From positions 52,721 through 116,720 of the forward strand of contig NZ_FOET01000019.1 in assembly GCF_900110735.1 (NCBI RefSeq): a stretch of 64,000 bases of DNA. The letters run 5' to 3'. Positions 9,166 to 16,953 of this stretch are shown in pieces. The first letter of the stretch is position 1. Every line of letters begins with the position of its first letter. Under the pieces are notes generated by a model. It worked only from the letters and a program-made list of their open reading frames with translations, was not told where the DNA came from and did not search any database. The stretch comes from Streptomyces radiopugnans (GTDB lineage Bacteria > Actinomycetota > Actinomycetes > Streptomycetales > Streptomycetaceae). The position numbers were made by a program, and so were the translations under genes.

Positions 9166-9408
9166 GTGGACCTGTTCTCTGTACGCGTGCACGGTCCCAA
9201 GGTGTTCGGACGCCGGCGGCCCCGGCGCCGTCCGGAAGCGCTGATCGGCCGCTACCGGGCGCGCCCACCGGGCACCGAGTTCGGGCGATGGGCTCTGGAA
9301 GCGGCCCGGGAGCGCCCGGCCGGACTGCCGACGACCGAGCGGATGCCGGCCGGGCCCTTAGGGGCACAGCGGGACAGGCGGCTGTACACCGAACCGAGCT
9401 GGACCTGA
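9166..9408 (+). CDS. 80-aa Arg-rich small protein upstream of a PIMT-like methyltransferase
   Basis: A GTG at 9166 directly follows CCGGAGGAGCG, an excellent ribosome-binding site, and opens an 80-residue ORF not recognised as any family. It is very basic (an RRRPRRRP stretch near residues 17-24), has no cysteine, and ends with an aromatic tail (LYTEPSWT). It contains a TTA leucine codon at 9358-9360, so expression may need bldA tRNA. The next gene, a PIMT-like methyltransferase, starts 51 bp downstream in the same direction. In actinobacteria such methyltransferases often modify ribosomal peptides encoded just upstream, so this could be a substrate peptide. That is inference; it may also be a non-RiPP small protein. 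Confidence 0.5.
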   Translation: MDLFSVRVHGPKVFGRRRPRRRPEALIGRYRARPPGTEFGRWALEAARERPAGLPTTERMPAGPLGAQRDRRLYTEPSWT

Positions 9409-9459
9409 CCACCCTTCGCAAACCTTTCCGCCCCCGACTCGCCCACGGAGGTCATCTCG

Positions 9460-10737
9460 GTGCCCGACCACACCCCGCCCGCGTCCCCCACCGGCGCCCC
9501 GGCCGCGCGTGCGGCGCGGGACCGTGCCGCCGCCGCCCGGGCGGCGATGGTCGCCCGTCTGGAAGAGGCCGGCGACCTTCGCCCCGGGCCCGTGCGCGAC
9601 GCCCTGCTGGCACTGCCCCGGGAAGTGCTGATGCCGCAGGCGTACGTGCGGCGCAGCGCACCGGAGGAGACACCGCCGCGCTGGGCGCTGCTGGACTGGT
9701 CGGCGGCCGCGGACCGGCCGGAGCTGCTCGATGTGCTGTACGACGGAAGGAGCGTGCTCATCCAGCACGGCGGCGAGCCGCTCCTGGGCCGGAAGCGCGG
9801 TGTCCGCTCAGGAGGCGCGATCACGTCGATGGCCAGCGTGACGGGGACGACGGCCCGGCTGCTGCAACAGCTGGATCTGCGGCCGGGGCAGCGGGTGCTG
9901 GACATCGGCACGGGCGCGGGGGTGACCGCCGCGGTGGCGTGTCTCCTCTGCGGTGATACGGGCGTGGTCACCCTCGACCGGGATGCGCACCTCACCGCGG
10001 CCGCCCGGGCGCGCCTGGCCGACCTCGGCCACCGGCCCGTCGCCGTGACCGGAGACGGTGAGGCGGGCTGGCCCGGCCGGGCACCGTACGACCGGATCCT
10101 CGTCTCCTTCGCCGTCCCCCGCGTACCCGGGGCGTGGTTGGAGCAACTCGCGCCGGAGGGTGTGGCGCTGGCGACGGTCGGCACCAGTTCGCCGTCGTGG
10201 CCGGGCCTGGCCACGGTCACCAGGACACCGGACGGCCGGACTGAGGCGGAGCTACGGGCAGTGGAGTTCGGGCACCGCGCCGGGCATGGCCTGGAGCGCG
10301 TTCTTCTCGATGCCGGTCTCCGTGCACGGATCGCCGCCGGCAACGGCCGGACCGCGTACAGCCGTCTGGCACCGCCACCGGACGTCGCTCGGGGAATGTG
10401 GCTGGCCCTGGACCATCTCCATCCCGGACTGGTGCGTGACTTCGGCGCCGAGCACCTGGGGATCGGAGCCCCCGCATGCGGCTCGTGGGTGCGCGTCCGT
10501 CCGGACGGCGGCGGAGTGTGGGCCGTCACCTCGTCGGGGCCACGCGACATCTGGGAGGAGATCCAGGGCGTCGCCGCCCGGTGGCGGGCCGCCGGGCAGC
10601 CCGCGGCGTACCGGCTGGAGTTCGGACCGGGCGGGGAGCAGTGGGCGAGTGCCGGCCGCGGCCGAGGCGCCCTGTCCTGGCAGCTCACCGATCAGCGCCC
10701 GAAGGGCCCCCGGACAGGGGACGGGGAGACGCGGTGA
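9460..10737 (+). CDS. PIMT-like (protein-L-isoaspartate O-methyltransferase family) SAM methyltransferase
   Basis: A 425-aa protein with a PCMT/PIMT-type Rossmann methyltransferase domain at about residues 30-255. SAM-binding motif I (LDIGTGAG) is at 147-154, with the acidic strand end (TLDRD) about 20 residues later. A C-terminal extension of about 170 residues is not present in the repair enzyme. Housekeeping PIMT is about 220 aa and repairs isoaspartate; long actinobacterial relatives with such an extension often act in RiPP or ATP-grasp peptide systems. The GTG at 9460 follows ACGGAGG. The 80-aa TTA-containing ORF upstream is the obvious candidate partner. No peptide ligase or lanthipeptide synthetase lies next door. 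Confidence 0.75.
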   Translation: MPDHTPPASPTGAPAARAARDRAAAARAAMVARLEEAGDLRPGPVRDALLALPREVLMPQAYVRRSAPEETPPRWALLDWSAAADRPELLDVLYDGRSVLIQHGGEPLLGRKRGVRSGGAITSMASVTGTTARLLQQLDLRPGQRVLDIGTGAGVTAAVACLLCGDTGVVTLDRDAHLTAAARARLADLGHRPVAVTGDGEAGWPGRAPYDRILVSFAVPRVPGAWLEQLAPEGVALATVGTSSPSWPGLATVTRTPDGRTEAELRAVEFGHRAGHGLERVLLDAGLRARIAAGNGRTAYSRLAPPPDVARGMWLALDHLHPGLVRDFGAEHLGIGAPACGSWVRVRPDGGGVWAVTSSGPRDIWEEIQGVAARWRAAGQPAAYRLEFGPGGEQWASAGRGRGALSWQLTDQRPKGPRTGDGETR

Positions 10738-10780
10738 CGAGCCGGCGCCTCGGGCGAGGCCGGTGATCCGGCCGGCCGGC

Positions 10781-11401
10781 TCAGGCCCGGTCGCCCTCGC
10801 GCCGGTCGCGGACCGCGCCGCCGGCCGGGGAGAGGCAGCGGCGTACCAGTTCGAGGGTGCGGTCGGTCACGGCGTCCAGCGGGGCGCCGTGCTCCACGGC
10901 GGTCAGGGCCGTGTGCAGCATCCCGGCGATCAGGTCGGCGGTCAGTTCGGGGCCGGGGGCGCCGATCTCCCTGACGGCGGCGCGGAACGGCTCGACCTGT
11001 TCCAGGTGGAGTTCCATGAGCCGTTCCTGGCAGGCGGGAGGCAGACCGGCGCTCATGAGGGCGGCGGCCGGCCGGTGCGCGCCCTCGGAGCCCAGTCGGA
11101 GGCTCTCCCGGAAGAACGCCTCGACGCGTTCCACCGGGCCGCTCGCCGCGGCCATGGCGCCGGTGAACGCCTCGTTCGACCGCCGGAACGCCTCCTCCGT
11201 GATGGTCGCCAGCAGGGCCGCCGAGGAGTCGGAGTACTGATACACGCTGGAGCGGGCCAGACCCGCCCGGGCGCCGACCGCAGCCGGGGTGACGGTGGCG
11301 GCGCCCTCGTTCACCAGGATGTCGATCGCCGCCCCGACCAGCGCCTCGCGCCGGCGGGCACGGTGTTCGGCGACGGTGGAGGCGCTGATCTTCGGTATCC
11401 G
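10781..11401 (-). pseudogene. TetR-family regulator with lost start codon
   Basis: The reading frame from 11401 leftward encodes a TetR-type regulator: RIPKISASTVAEHRARRREA, then a helix-turn-helix ending in ARAGLARSSVYQYSDS, then an all-alpha ligand domain. No ATG, GTG or TTG lies in frame upstream near the expected start. The first in-frame start, GTG at 11314, falls inside the first DNA-binding helix and would remove residues essential for the fold. Together with the damage in the adjoining ABC genes this suggests the regulator is defunct or expressed only by unusual initiation. TetR proteins in this arrangement usually repress their neighbouring transporter operon. Confidence 0.6.
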
Positions 11402-12159
11402 GTGAGGCTCCGGGGGTGGCGGGCGGGGCCGGGAGCCACGCGTCGGCCCGCGGCCCCGGTATCGCCGTGTCGTGGGTGACCATGACCGTGGCCGTGCCGC
11501 GCTCGTGGGTCTGCTCGGCGATCAGATGTACGGCCTCGGCCGATCGCACCCGGTCCAGCGCGGAGGTGGGCTCGCCCACCAGCAGGACGGCGGGGGAGGT
11601 CATCAGGGCGCGGGCCAGGCCCGCGCGCTGGCGTTCGCCGCCGGACAGCTGGTGCGGCCGGGAGCCGGCGCGGTGCGCGAGCCCGACCGCCCCGATGAGC
11701 TCGTCGGCCCGGGTCCGGGCCGCGCCGTCGAGGCGCCCGTCGATGTGCGGGGGGCGGCAGGAGCTGTTCCCTGACGGTCAGCGAGGCCAGCAGGTTGGAC
11801 TGCTGGAAGACGAAGCCGATGTGGCGCCGGCGGGCCGCGGTGCGCTCCCTGTCCGACAGGGCGGTCAGCTCGGTGCCGGCGACGCGGACGGTGCCCGAGG
11901 TGGGCCGCTGGAGGCCGCCGGCCACGGCCAGGAGGCTGGACTTGCCCGAGCCCGAGGGGCCGACGACGGCGACGAACTCCCCTGGAGCGACGGCCAGTTC
12001 GACATGGTCGAGGGCGGTCACGGCGGTGTCGCCGTCGCCCAGGGCGAGGGTGACGCCGAGCAGGTGCAGCCCACCGGAACTCGCGGCGTCCGGTGCGTCC
12101 GGCGTGTGCGATGCGCCCGGCGCGGCCCGGTGGCCGGTGGCGGTGGAGGGCGTGGTCAT
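11402..12159 (-). pseudogene. ABC transporter ATP-binding protein, frameshifted
   Basis: The start ATG at 12159 overlaps the permease stop (ATGA). Residues 67-74 are the Walker A GPSGSGKS and a Q-loop FVFQQSNLL follows. Translation is then broken at a run of six G (11749-11754 on the plus strand), where one extra base shifts the frame. The remainder (HIDGRLDGAARTRADELIG, signature LSGGERQRAGLA, H-loop VTHD) is in the other frame. In the second half the Walker B aspartate is replaced by glycine (VLLVGEPTSALD), a loss that should abolish catalysis by itself. The natural stop is also missing. It belonged to a MacB/LolD-type exporter with the FtsX-like permease upstream. Confidence 0.8.
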
Positions 12160-12600
12160 CGGGTGGCTCCCAGGGCGGTCAGGGGGTCGACGGCGGTGAT
12201 GCGGCGGACGGCGACGGCGGCGCCCACGGTCCCCAGCCCGATGAGCAGGCCGGAGGAGGTGGCGACGGTCGGTGCGGACAGGGAGAACGGCGCCTTGCCG
12301 ATCATCGCGCTCCCCAGCGCCAGGCCGGCGGCGGTGCCGACGGCCGTCGCGCCGACGAGCACGGCGACGACCTGGGCGAGCGCGTCGCGAAGGATGTACC
12401 CGGTGGGCGCGCCGAGTGCCTTCAGCAGTGCGATCTCGGCCTTGCGCTGCACGGTCCAGACGGTGAAGAACGCGCCGACGACGAGTGCGGAGATGGCGTA
12501 CAGGAAGCCCTTGATCAGGGCCATGGTGCTCGACTCGGCCGTGTAGCCCGGGGACGCGCCGAAGGTGGCCTCCTTGGCGTCGGCTCCCTGTGCTCGGCGC
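12156..12600 (-). pseudogene. FtsX/MacB-type ABC permease, 5'-truncated
   Basis: Only the C-terminal 145 or so residues of a MacB/FtsX-like permease remain. They contain three hydrophobic helices (IKGFLYAISALVVGAFFTVW, then ALAQVVAVLVGATAVGTAAG, then GLLIGLGTVGAAVAV) and the usual end ITAVDPLTALGATR. Upstream of about 12600 the frame is open but encodes Arg/Pro-rich shadow sequence, so the first membrane helix and the periplasmic domain are gone. The gene ends in an ATGA overlap with the ATPase gene. Confidence 0.75.
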
Positions 12601-12831
12601 TCCGCACGGCTGCCGGACGTCCCGCCCCCGCAGCGCGAGGCGCTCCGGCGGACCGGCGTCCCGGGGCGGCCTCCACCCGCCCTCCGCCCCGGCGGCCGCT
12701 GCCGCGATCCCGATCCCGCCCGCCCGGCGAGGCGCCGTACGGGCGGGCGGTGACGGAGCGAGCGGGGAGCCGCGGAACACCGTCGCGGGACCCGGAAGGG
12801 GTGGCGTCCGTGTGCCGGGGACCACCGGCGT

Positions 12832-13728
12832 TCAGCGCAGGGTGAGCGGCGTCTCGGACGCGATGTGGGACAGCTTCTCCGGATTGCGGACGTAGTAGAG
12901 GCCGGTGACGCGGGCGTCCTCGACACGTACCGCCAGGACGCCGTCGATCTCGCCGTCCAGGCTGACCAGGAGCGCCGCGCCGCCGTTGACCACGGCCGGC
13001 TCGGTGGTGAGGGTGCCTTCGAGCCTGCCGATGCCGCCGGCGAACATACGGGCCACCCGCTCCGCGCCGGTGACCGGCCGCAGCGCGGCGTGCCTGACGC
13101 CGCCGCCGTCGCTCATCAGGACGACGTCGGGGGCGAGCACCTCCAGGAGGGCCTGCGGGTCCCCGGTCTCGACCGCGCGCCGGAACGACTCCAGGACCGC
13201 CCGGCCCTCCTCGGAGGAGGCCACCCGGCGGGGGCGGCGCGCGTCGACGTGCCGGCGGGCGCGGTGGGCGATCTGGCGGACGGCCGAGGGGCTCTTGCCG
13301 ACGGCGGCCGCGATCTCGCCGTAGCCGACGTCGAAGACCTCGCGCAGCACGAACACGGCGCGCTCGGCCGGTGACAGCGTCTCCAGGACGAGCATGAGCG
13401 CCATAGACACGCTCTCGGCGAGCTCGGCGTCCTCGGCCACGTCCGGCACGGTGAGCAGCGGCTCGGGCAGCCAGGAGCCGACGTACGCCTCCCGGCGGCG
13501 CTTGACGGTGCGCAGCCGGTTGAGCGCCTGGCGGGTGGTGATCCGCACCAGGTAGGCGCGCTGGTCGCGCACCTGCCCCGGATCGACCGCGGCCCAGCGC
13601 AGCCAGCTCTCCTGGAGGACGTCCTCGGCGTCGGCCGCCGACCCGAGCATCTCGTAGGCGACGGTGAAGAGCAGGGCGCGGTGGGCGAGGAACGCCTCGG
13701 TCGCCGGGTCGGCGGCGTCGTCGCTCAT
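12832..13728 (-). CDS. ECF41-family RNA polymerase sigma factor with C-terminal SnoaL-like domain
   Basis: A 298-aa extracytoplasmic-function sigma factor. Region sigma2 spans about residues 12-80 (LLFTVAYEMLGSAADAEDVL) and sigma4 about 115-165. They are joined by a linker containing WLPEP (86-90), and a SnoaL-like domain of about 120 residues carries DGGG (207-210); both motifs mark the ECF41 group. ECF41 factors have no separate anti-sigma; the fused SnoaL-like domain tunes activity, and the targets are usually an adjacent oxidoreductase/epimerase/decarboxylase gene. The ATG at 13728 follows AGGGGACGAGGG. It lies 119 bp downstream of a flavin oxidoreductase gene, in the same direction, whose upstream region fits the ECF41 promoter. 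Confidence 0.92.
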   Translation of the reverse strand: MSDDAADPATEAFLAHRALLFTVAYEMLGSAADAEDVLQESWLRWAAVDPGQVRDQRAYLVRITTRQALNRLRTVKRRREAYVGSWLPEPLLTVPDVAEDAELAESVSMALMLVLETLSPAERAVFVLREVFDVGYGEIAAAVGKSPSAVRQIAHRARRHVDARRPRRVASSEEGRAVLESFRRAVETGDPQALLEVLAPDVVLMSDGGGVRHAALRPVTGAERVARMFAGGIGRLEGTLTTEPAVVNGGAALLVSLDGEIDGVLAVRVEDARVTGLYYVRNPEKLSHIASETPLTLR

Positions 13729-13847
13729 CCCTCGTCCCCTCTCCCCGTCGTCCCGGTCGTCCCAGTCATCCCGGTTGTCCGCGGCCGGCCCCGGCGGCCG
13801 GCCGCGTCCGTGCGCGTCCACGGCGTGATCCTCGCAGCACCCACCGG

Positions 13848-15056
13848 TCAGGCCGCCCGGCCGGCGGCGGCCGGCGCCCCGGAGCGGTGGGCGCGCAGCA
13901 GCCGCCGGCGCTTGGCGGCACCTCCCGGTATGCGATGCAGGTTGAACGAACCGGGCCTGCGCGCCTCCTTGGTCAGATGCCCGGTCATGCCCCCGCAGGC
14001 CAGTTCCTTGAGCCTGGCGCCCAGCCCGCCCTCGACGTACAGCCGCACCGCGACGTCGGACCGGTTGGCGAGCTGGTAGACCCCCGCACTCCGGCCCAGG
14101 CTGAGGCACTGGGCGTAGAGCGACTGGCGGAGGCTCTCCGGCCGCTCACCCGCGAGCCGGCTGAGCACGGTGTCGGCGGCCCGCGCGCCCAACGGCATCG
14201 CGTTCAGGCAGCTCATCCGCGGCGGCAGGCCGGACGGCGCCGCCGAGTCCCCGGCCGCGACGATGCGCGCGTCGTCCACGCTCGTCAGCGTCTCGTCCGT
14301 GAGCAGGCGGCCCGCGGCGTCGGTGCTCAGCCCGCTGCGCGCGGCCAGGTCCGGCACGCCGAAGCCGGCGGTCCAGACGGTGACCTCGCTCGGCAGCTCG
14401 CGGCCGTCGGCGAGCCGCACGGCGTCGCGGGTCACCGCCGTCACCTTCGCGCCGGAGCCTTCGAGGACCGTCGCGCCGAGCCCGGCCAGCCGCTTGGCGA
14501 CCGAGCGCCGGGCCCGGGGGTGCAGGTACGGGCCGAGCACGCCGCCGCAGACCAGGGTCACCCGGCGGCCCTGCTCGGCCAGTTCGGCGGCGGTCTCGAT
14601 GCCGGTGGGACCGGCGCCGACCACCGTCACCGGGGCCGTCGCGGGAGCGGCGGCGACGACCGGGCGCAGCCGCCGCGCCTCCTCCAGGGTGGCGATCGGG
14701 TGGGCGAACTCGGCCGCCCCCGGCACGCCCGGCTCGGCGCTGCCGCTGCCCACGGCGTAGACCAGGTAGTCGTAGCCGAGCGTGCCGCCGTCGGCCAGCG
14801 TCACGCCGCGCCCGTCCGCGTCGATCCGGGCCGCGGAGCCGACCACCAGCCGGACGCCCCCGGCCAGGACGTCCCGGTAGGCGACGACCGCGTCGTCGGA
14901 CCCGCCCACCAGCTGGTGCAGGCGGACCCGGTGGACGAAGTCCGGGCGCGGATTGACCAGCGTCACCGCCACGTCGTCGCGCAGCGTCAGCCGGTTCGCG
15001 GCCATCACGCCCGCGTACCCGCCGCCGATCACGACCACGTTCGTGTTCCCCGTCAT
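13848..15056 (-). CDS. FAD-dependent NAD(P)/quinone oxidoreductase (NDH-2-like)
   Basis: A 402-aa two-dinucleotide-binding-domain flavoprotein. The FAD-binding GGGYAG is at residues 11-16, the NAD(P)H-binding GAGPTG at 147-152, and a third conserved stretch (TLTSVDDARIVAAGDSA) matches the FAD-ribityl motif of pyridine nucleotide-disulphide reductases. It lacks a CxxxxC redox pair and resembles type II NADH dehydrogenases or apoptosis-inducing-factor-like enzymes. It would pass electrons from NAD(P)H to a quinone or other acceptor. The ATG at 15056 follows AAGGAGG. An ECF41-type promoter lies immediately upstream, and the sigma gene follows downstream, so this is very probably the sigma factor's target. 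Confidence 0.88.
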   Translation of the reverse strand: MTGNTNVVVIGGGYAGVMAANRLTLRDDVAVTLVNPRPDFVHRVRLHQLVGGSDDAVVAYRDVLAGGVRLVVGSAARIDADGRGVTLADGGTLGYDYLVYAVGSGSAEPGVPGAAEFAHPIATLEEARRLRPVVAAAPATAPVTVVGAGPTGIETAAELAEQGRRVTLVCGGVLGPYLHPRARRSVAKRLAGLGATVLEGSGAKVTAVTRDAVRLADGRELPSEVTVWTAGFGVPDLAARSGLSTDAAGRLLTDETLTSVDDARIVAAGDSAAPSGLPPRMSCLNAMPLGARAADTVLSRLAGERPESLRQSLYAQCLSLGRSAGVYQLANRSDVAVRLYVEGGLGARLKELACGGMTGHLTKEARRPGSFNLHRIPGGAAKRRRLLRAHRSGAPAAAGRAA

Positions 15057-15090
15057 GGTGCCTCCTTCGTTTTCGGGTGTCCGGCCTCAA

Positions 15091-15117
15091 GACACCGCGC
15101 GGCAGGCCGCTGTGACA
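15091..15117 (-). promoter_or_regulatory. Predicted ECF41-type promoter of the flavin oxidoreductase gene
   Basis: On the minus strand TGTCACA (15117-15111) is followed by exactly 16 bp and TGTC (15094-15091), about 35 bp before the oxidoreductase ATG. The published ECF41 consensus is TGTCACA, 16 bp, CGTC. Only the first base of the -10 element differs. Confidence 0.65.
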
Positions 15118-15172
15118 GGCTGTGAGACAGATCACTCCGGTGCGGCCCGGCCGGAGCCGGCGACCGCCCCGG

Positions 15173-15303
15173 CGCGCATCACGCCCCGGCGGCCGGGGAC
15201 GTGAGCACCGCGCGGACGGTCTTGCCGCCGGGCGGGTGGGGGACGCAGTCCCAGTGGTCGGCGAGGGCGGTGACGAGGGCGAGTCCGTGCCCGCTGGTGC
15301 GGA
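15173..15303 (+). repeat. 131-bp direct repeat, left copy (3' end of ATP-binding gene)
   Basis: Matches 16471-16601 at 129 of 131 positions; the two differences are at 15281 and 15295. On the minus strand it encodes the last 42 or so residues of the ATP-binding protein at 16477-16953, including the stop codon, but is cut off before the rest of the gene. The right copy is the 3' end of the intact gene. The two copies bound a two-gene AbiEii module. Confidence 0.9.
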
Positions 15304-15320
15304 TGGGGCCGGAGTCTCGT
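15178..15320 (-). pseudogene. Truncated 3' end of an ATP-binding (HATPase) gene
   Basis: A minus-strand fragment encoding about 46 residues: RDSGPIRTSGHGLALVTALA followed by the same end as the intact copy (SPAAGA). It contains only the last nucleotide-binding glycine box of a GHKL ATPase. It has no start and is interrupted by the divergent start region of the small gene at 15361. Confidence 0.8.
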
Positions 15321-15360
15321 ATCCGTCGTGCCGACTCCTGCCACCGGCGATACTGGACCT

Positions 15361-15723
15361 ATGGACTCGATGACCACCGCCTCACGTGCCGAGGTGCTGC
15401 GGGACCGCTACCGCAACCGGCTGCCGGAGCGTCTGCGGGAGCTGACCGGCCCCGTCGAGGGCACCGTCGACCTGCCGCTGCACATCGCCTGGTCCGGGCG
15501 TACGAGCTACAGCCTGGACCGCCCGAAGTCCCGTATGACGCTCTACCGGACCGTCCTCGCCGAGGGCTTGCGCGAGGACCTGGAGACGTTCCTCCATCAC
15601 CGGCTGCTCGCCGAGCAGTGGCCCGTCCTGCGCCGCCTGGTCAGCCCGTACATCCGCGAGGTCTGGGAGGACGCCTTCCCCGAGCTGCCCCGCACCGGCC
15701 CGGCCGACGCGACCGCCGCGTGA
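15361..15723 (+). CDS. Small protein paired with an AbiEii nucleotidyltransferase (putative antitoxin or partner)
   Basis: A 120-aa, mostly helical, charged protein not recognised as a named family. It begins MDSMTTASRAEVLRDRYRNR and has a Leu-rich central part (YRTVLAEGLREDLETFLHHR). No clear helix-turn-helix is visible. The stop overlaps the GTG of the nucleotidyltransferase gene by 4 bp (GTGA), so the two are translationally coupled. In AbiE systems a transcription-repressing antitoxin precedes the nucleotidyltransferase, so an antitoxin role is a reasonable inference, though this protein is not a recognisable AbiEi. The pair lies between two copies of another gene's 3' end and was probably acquired as a unit. 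Confidence 0.7.
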   Translation: MDSMTTASRAEVLRDRYRNRLPERLRELTGPVEGTVDLPLHIAWSGRTSYSLDRPKSRMTLYRTVLAEGLREDLETFLHHRLLAEQWPVLRRLVSPYIREVWEDAFPELPRTGPADATAA

Positions 15724-16379
15724 ATCTCACTCCGCTCCACCGGCGCCTCCTCGCCGACATCATCGACCTCGGTTCCCCCTATCCTCCGGTCCTCACCGGC
15801 GGATACGCGGTCCAGGCTCACGGCCTGGTCGAACGCTTCAGCCGCGACCTCGACGTCGCCACCGAGAACCCCGCTCCGATGGACGAGATCGTCGCCTCGC
15901 TCACCGCGGGCCTCACCGCGCGCGGATGGCGGACCACGCATGTCCAGACCGACCCGCTCAGCGGCCGGTTCCTCGTCACCGACCCTGAGACCGGCGAGGA
16001 GTGCGAGGTCGACGTCCTCAAGGAGCCGTTCTGGGCCCCGCCCACCCAGACCCCCTACGGCCCCGTCCTCTCCCTCGACGACGTGATCGGCACCAAGGTC
16101 CGCGCCCTCGCCGACCGCGGCACCGCCCGCGACCTCATCGACGTCCAGGCCGCCTCCCGCCATCGGTCCACCACCGACCTCGAAACCCTCGGACGTCGCC
16201 GCGCCCACGAGGAGTTCAGCCTCGAAGACCTCCGTGACCGGCTCATCGGCGCCAACTGGTACGAGGATGAGGACTACACCACGTACGGGCTCACCTCCGA
16301 ACAGATCGAAGAACTCAAGAGGTGGGCCATGGAGTGGGCGGAGGACCTGGAAGCGCGGATCCACGCCGAGAACACCTGA
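15720..16379 (+). CDS. AbiEii/AbiGii-type nucleotidyltransferase (putative toxin)
   Basis: A 219-aa protein with DNA polymerase beta-like nucleotidyltransferase features: LTGGYAVQAHG at residues 26-35, the catalytic pair in RFSRDLDVAT (Asp43 and Asp45), a third acidic residue in CEVDVL (Asp98), and the conserved KVRALADRGTARDLIDV stretch at 126-142. This is the AbiEii/AbiGii family, whose toxins transfer nucleotides to targets such as tRNA ends and give abortive infection or growth arrest. The GTG start at 15720 overlaps the upstream gene's stop by 4 bp. The pair sits between 131-bp direct repeats, which marks it as recent cargo. Its action in this host is inferred from family. Confidence 0.82.
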   Translation: MNLTPLHRRLLADIIDLGSPYPPVLTGGYAVQAHGLVERFSRDLDVATENPAPMDEIVASLTAGLTARGWRTTHVQTDPLSGRFLVTDPETGEECEVDVLKEPFWAPPTQTPYGPVLSLDDVIGTKVRALADRGTARDLIDVQAASRHRSTTDLETLGRRRAHEEFSLEDLRDRLIGANWYEDEDYTTYGLTSEQIEELKRWAMEWAEDLEARIHAENT

Positions 16380-16470
16380 CGGGACCACCGGCCGCCGCGT
16401 CACCTTGAAAGGCTGCACGGGACGGCCCGGAACGCACCGGACGTGCTGAGGGCCCGCGTCGGCGCGACCG

Positions 16471-16601
16471 CGCGCATCACGCCCCGGCGGCCGGGGACGT
16501 GAGCACCGCGCGGACGGTCTTGCCGCCGGGCGGGTGGGGGACGCAGTCCCAGTGGTCGGCGAGGGCGGTGACGAGGGTGAGTCCGTGCCCGCCGGTGCGG
16601 A
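16471..16601 (+). repeat. 131-bp direct repeat, right copy (3' end of the intact ATP-binding gene)
   Basis: Nearly identical to 15173-15303, in the same orientation, 1298 bp away. This copy is continuous with the intact ATP-binding gene. Confidence 0.9.
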
Positions 16602-16953
16602 GCGGATCGGCTTCGGCGTCCGGCCCGTCATCCGGTCCGGCCTCCGGCGCGGGGACGCGCGGCTTCGACTCTCCCCGGGCGTCGGTCACGTCGACGGTCA
16701 GGCGGCCGGCCGACGGCTCGTAGGTGAGCGCCAGCCGGAAGCAGCGGCCGGGCACGTGGCCGTGGAGGACGGCGTTGGCGGCCAGCTCCGCGACGACGAG
16801 TTCGGCGCGCTCGGCGAGGTCCCGCGGGACCTCCCAGGAAAGCAGTTCGGTCACGGTCAGGAGCCGGGCCAGACGGGCTCCGCGCCGCGTGGACGACAGC
16901 AGTTGCGTGAAGACGGCGACGGTCGGTCCGGCCTGCGGTGTTGCTCGGTTCAT
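16477..16953 (-). CDS. ATP-binding protein, GHKL/anti-sigma (RsbW-like) kinase family
   Basis: A 158-aa protein with a histidine-kinase-like ATPase fold. The N-box AELAANAVLHG (Glu56, Asn60) and the G-box GGHGL (121-125) are both present. A short acidic insertion (EAGPDDGPDAEAD) lies between them. Such small stand-alone ATPases are abundant in Streptomyces, where they act as anti-sigma or regulatory kinases and are typically divergent from an XRE/DUF397 pair (the abaA/whiJ-type arrangement). The ATG is at 16953. Its promoter region (16924-17102) resembles the one in front of the XRE gene at 18634. Two cargo segments appear to have been inserted, one after each end of this gene. Confidence 0.85.
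   Translation of the reverse strand: MNRATPQAGPTVAVFTQLLSSTRRGARLARLLTVTELLSWEVPRDLAERAELVVAELAANAVLHGHVPGRCFRLALTYEPSAGRLTVDVTDARGESKPRVPAPEAGPDDGPDAEADPLRTGGHGLTLVTALADHWDCVPHPPGGKTVRAVLTSPAAGA

Noticed and set aside
9113..9421. Minus-strand 102-codon ORF opposite the 80-aa gene
   Set aside because: It has no ribosome-binding site or codon bias of its own; the plus-strand ORF has an ideal GGAGGAG site.
15201..15719. 173-codon N-terminal extension on the AbiEii-type protein
   Set aside because: It overlaps the upstream coupled gene and the repeat; the GTGA overlap and family length support the start at 15720.
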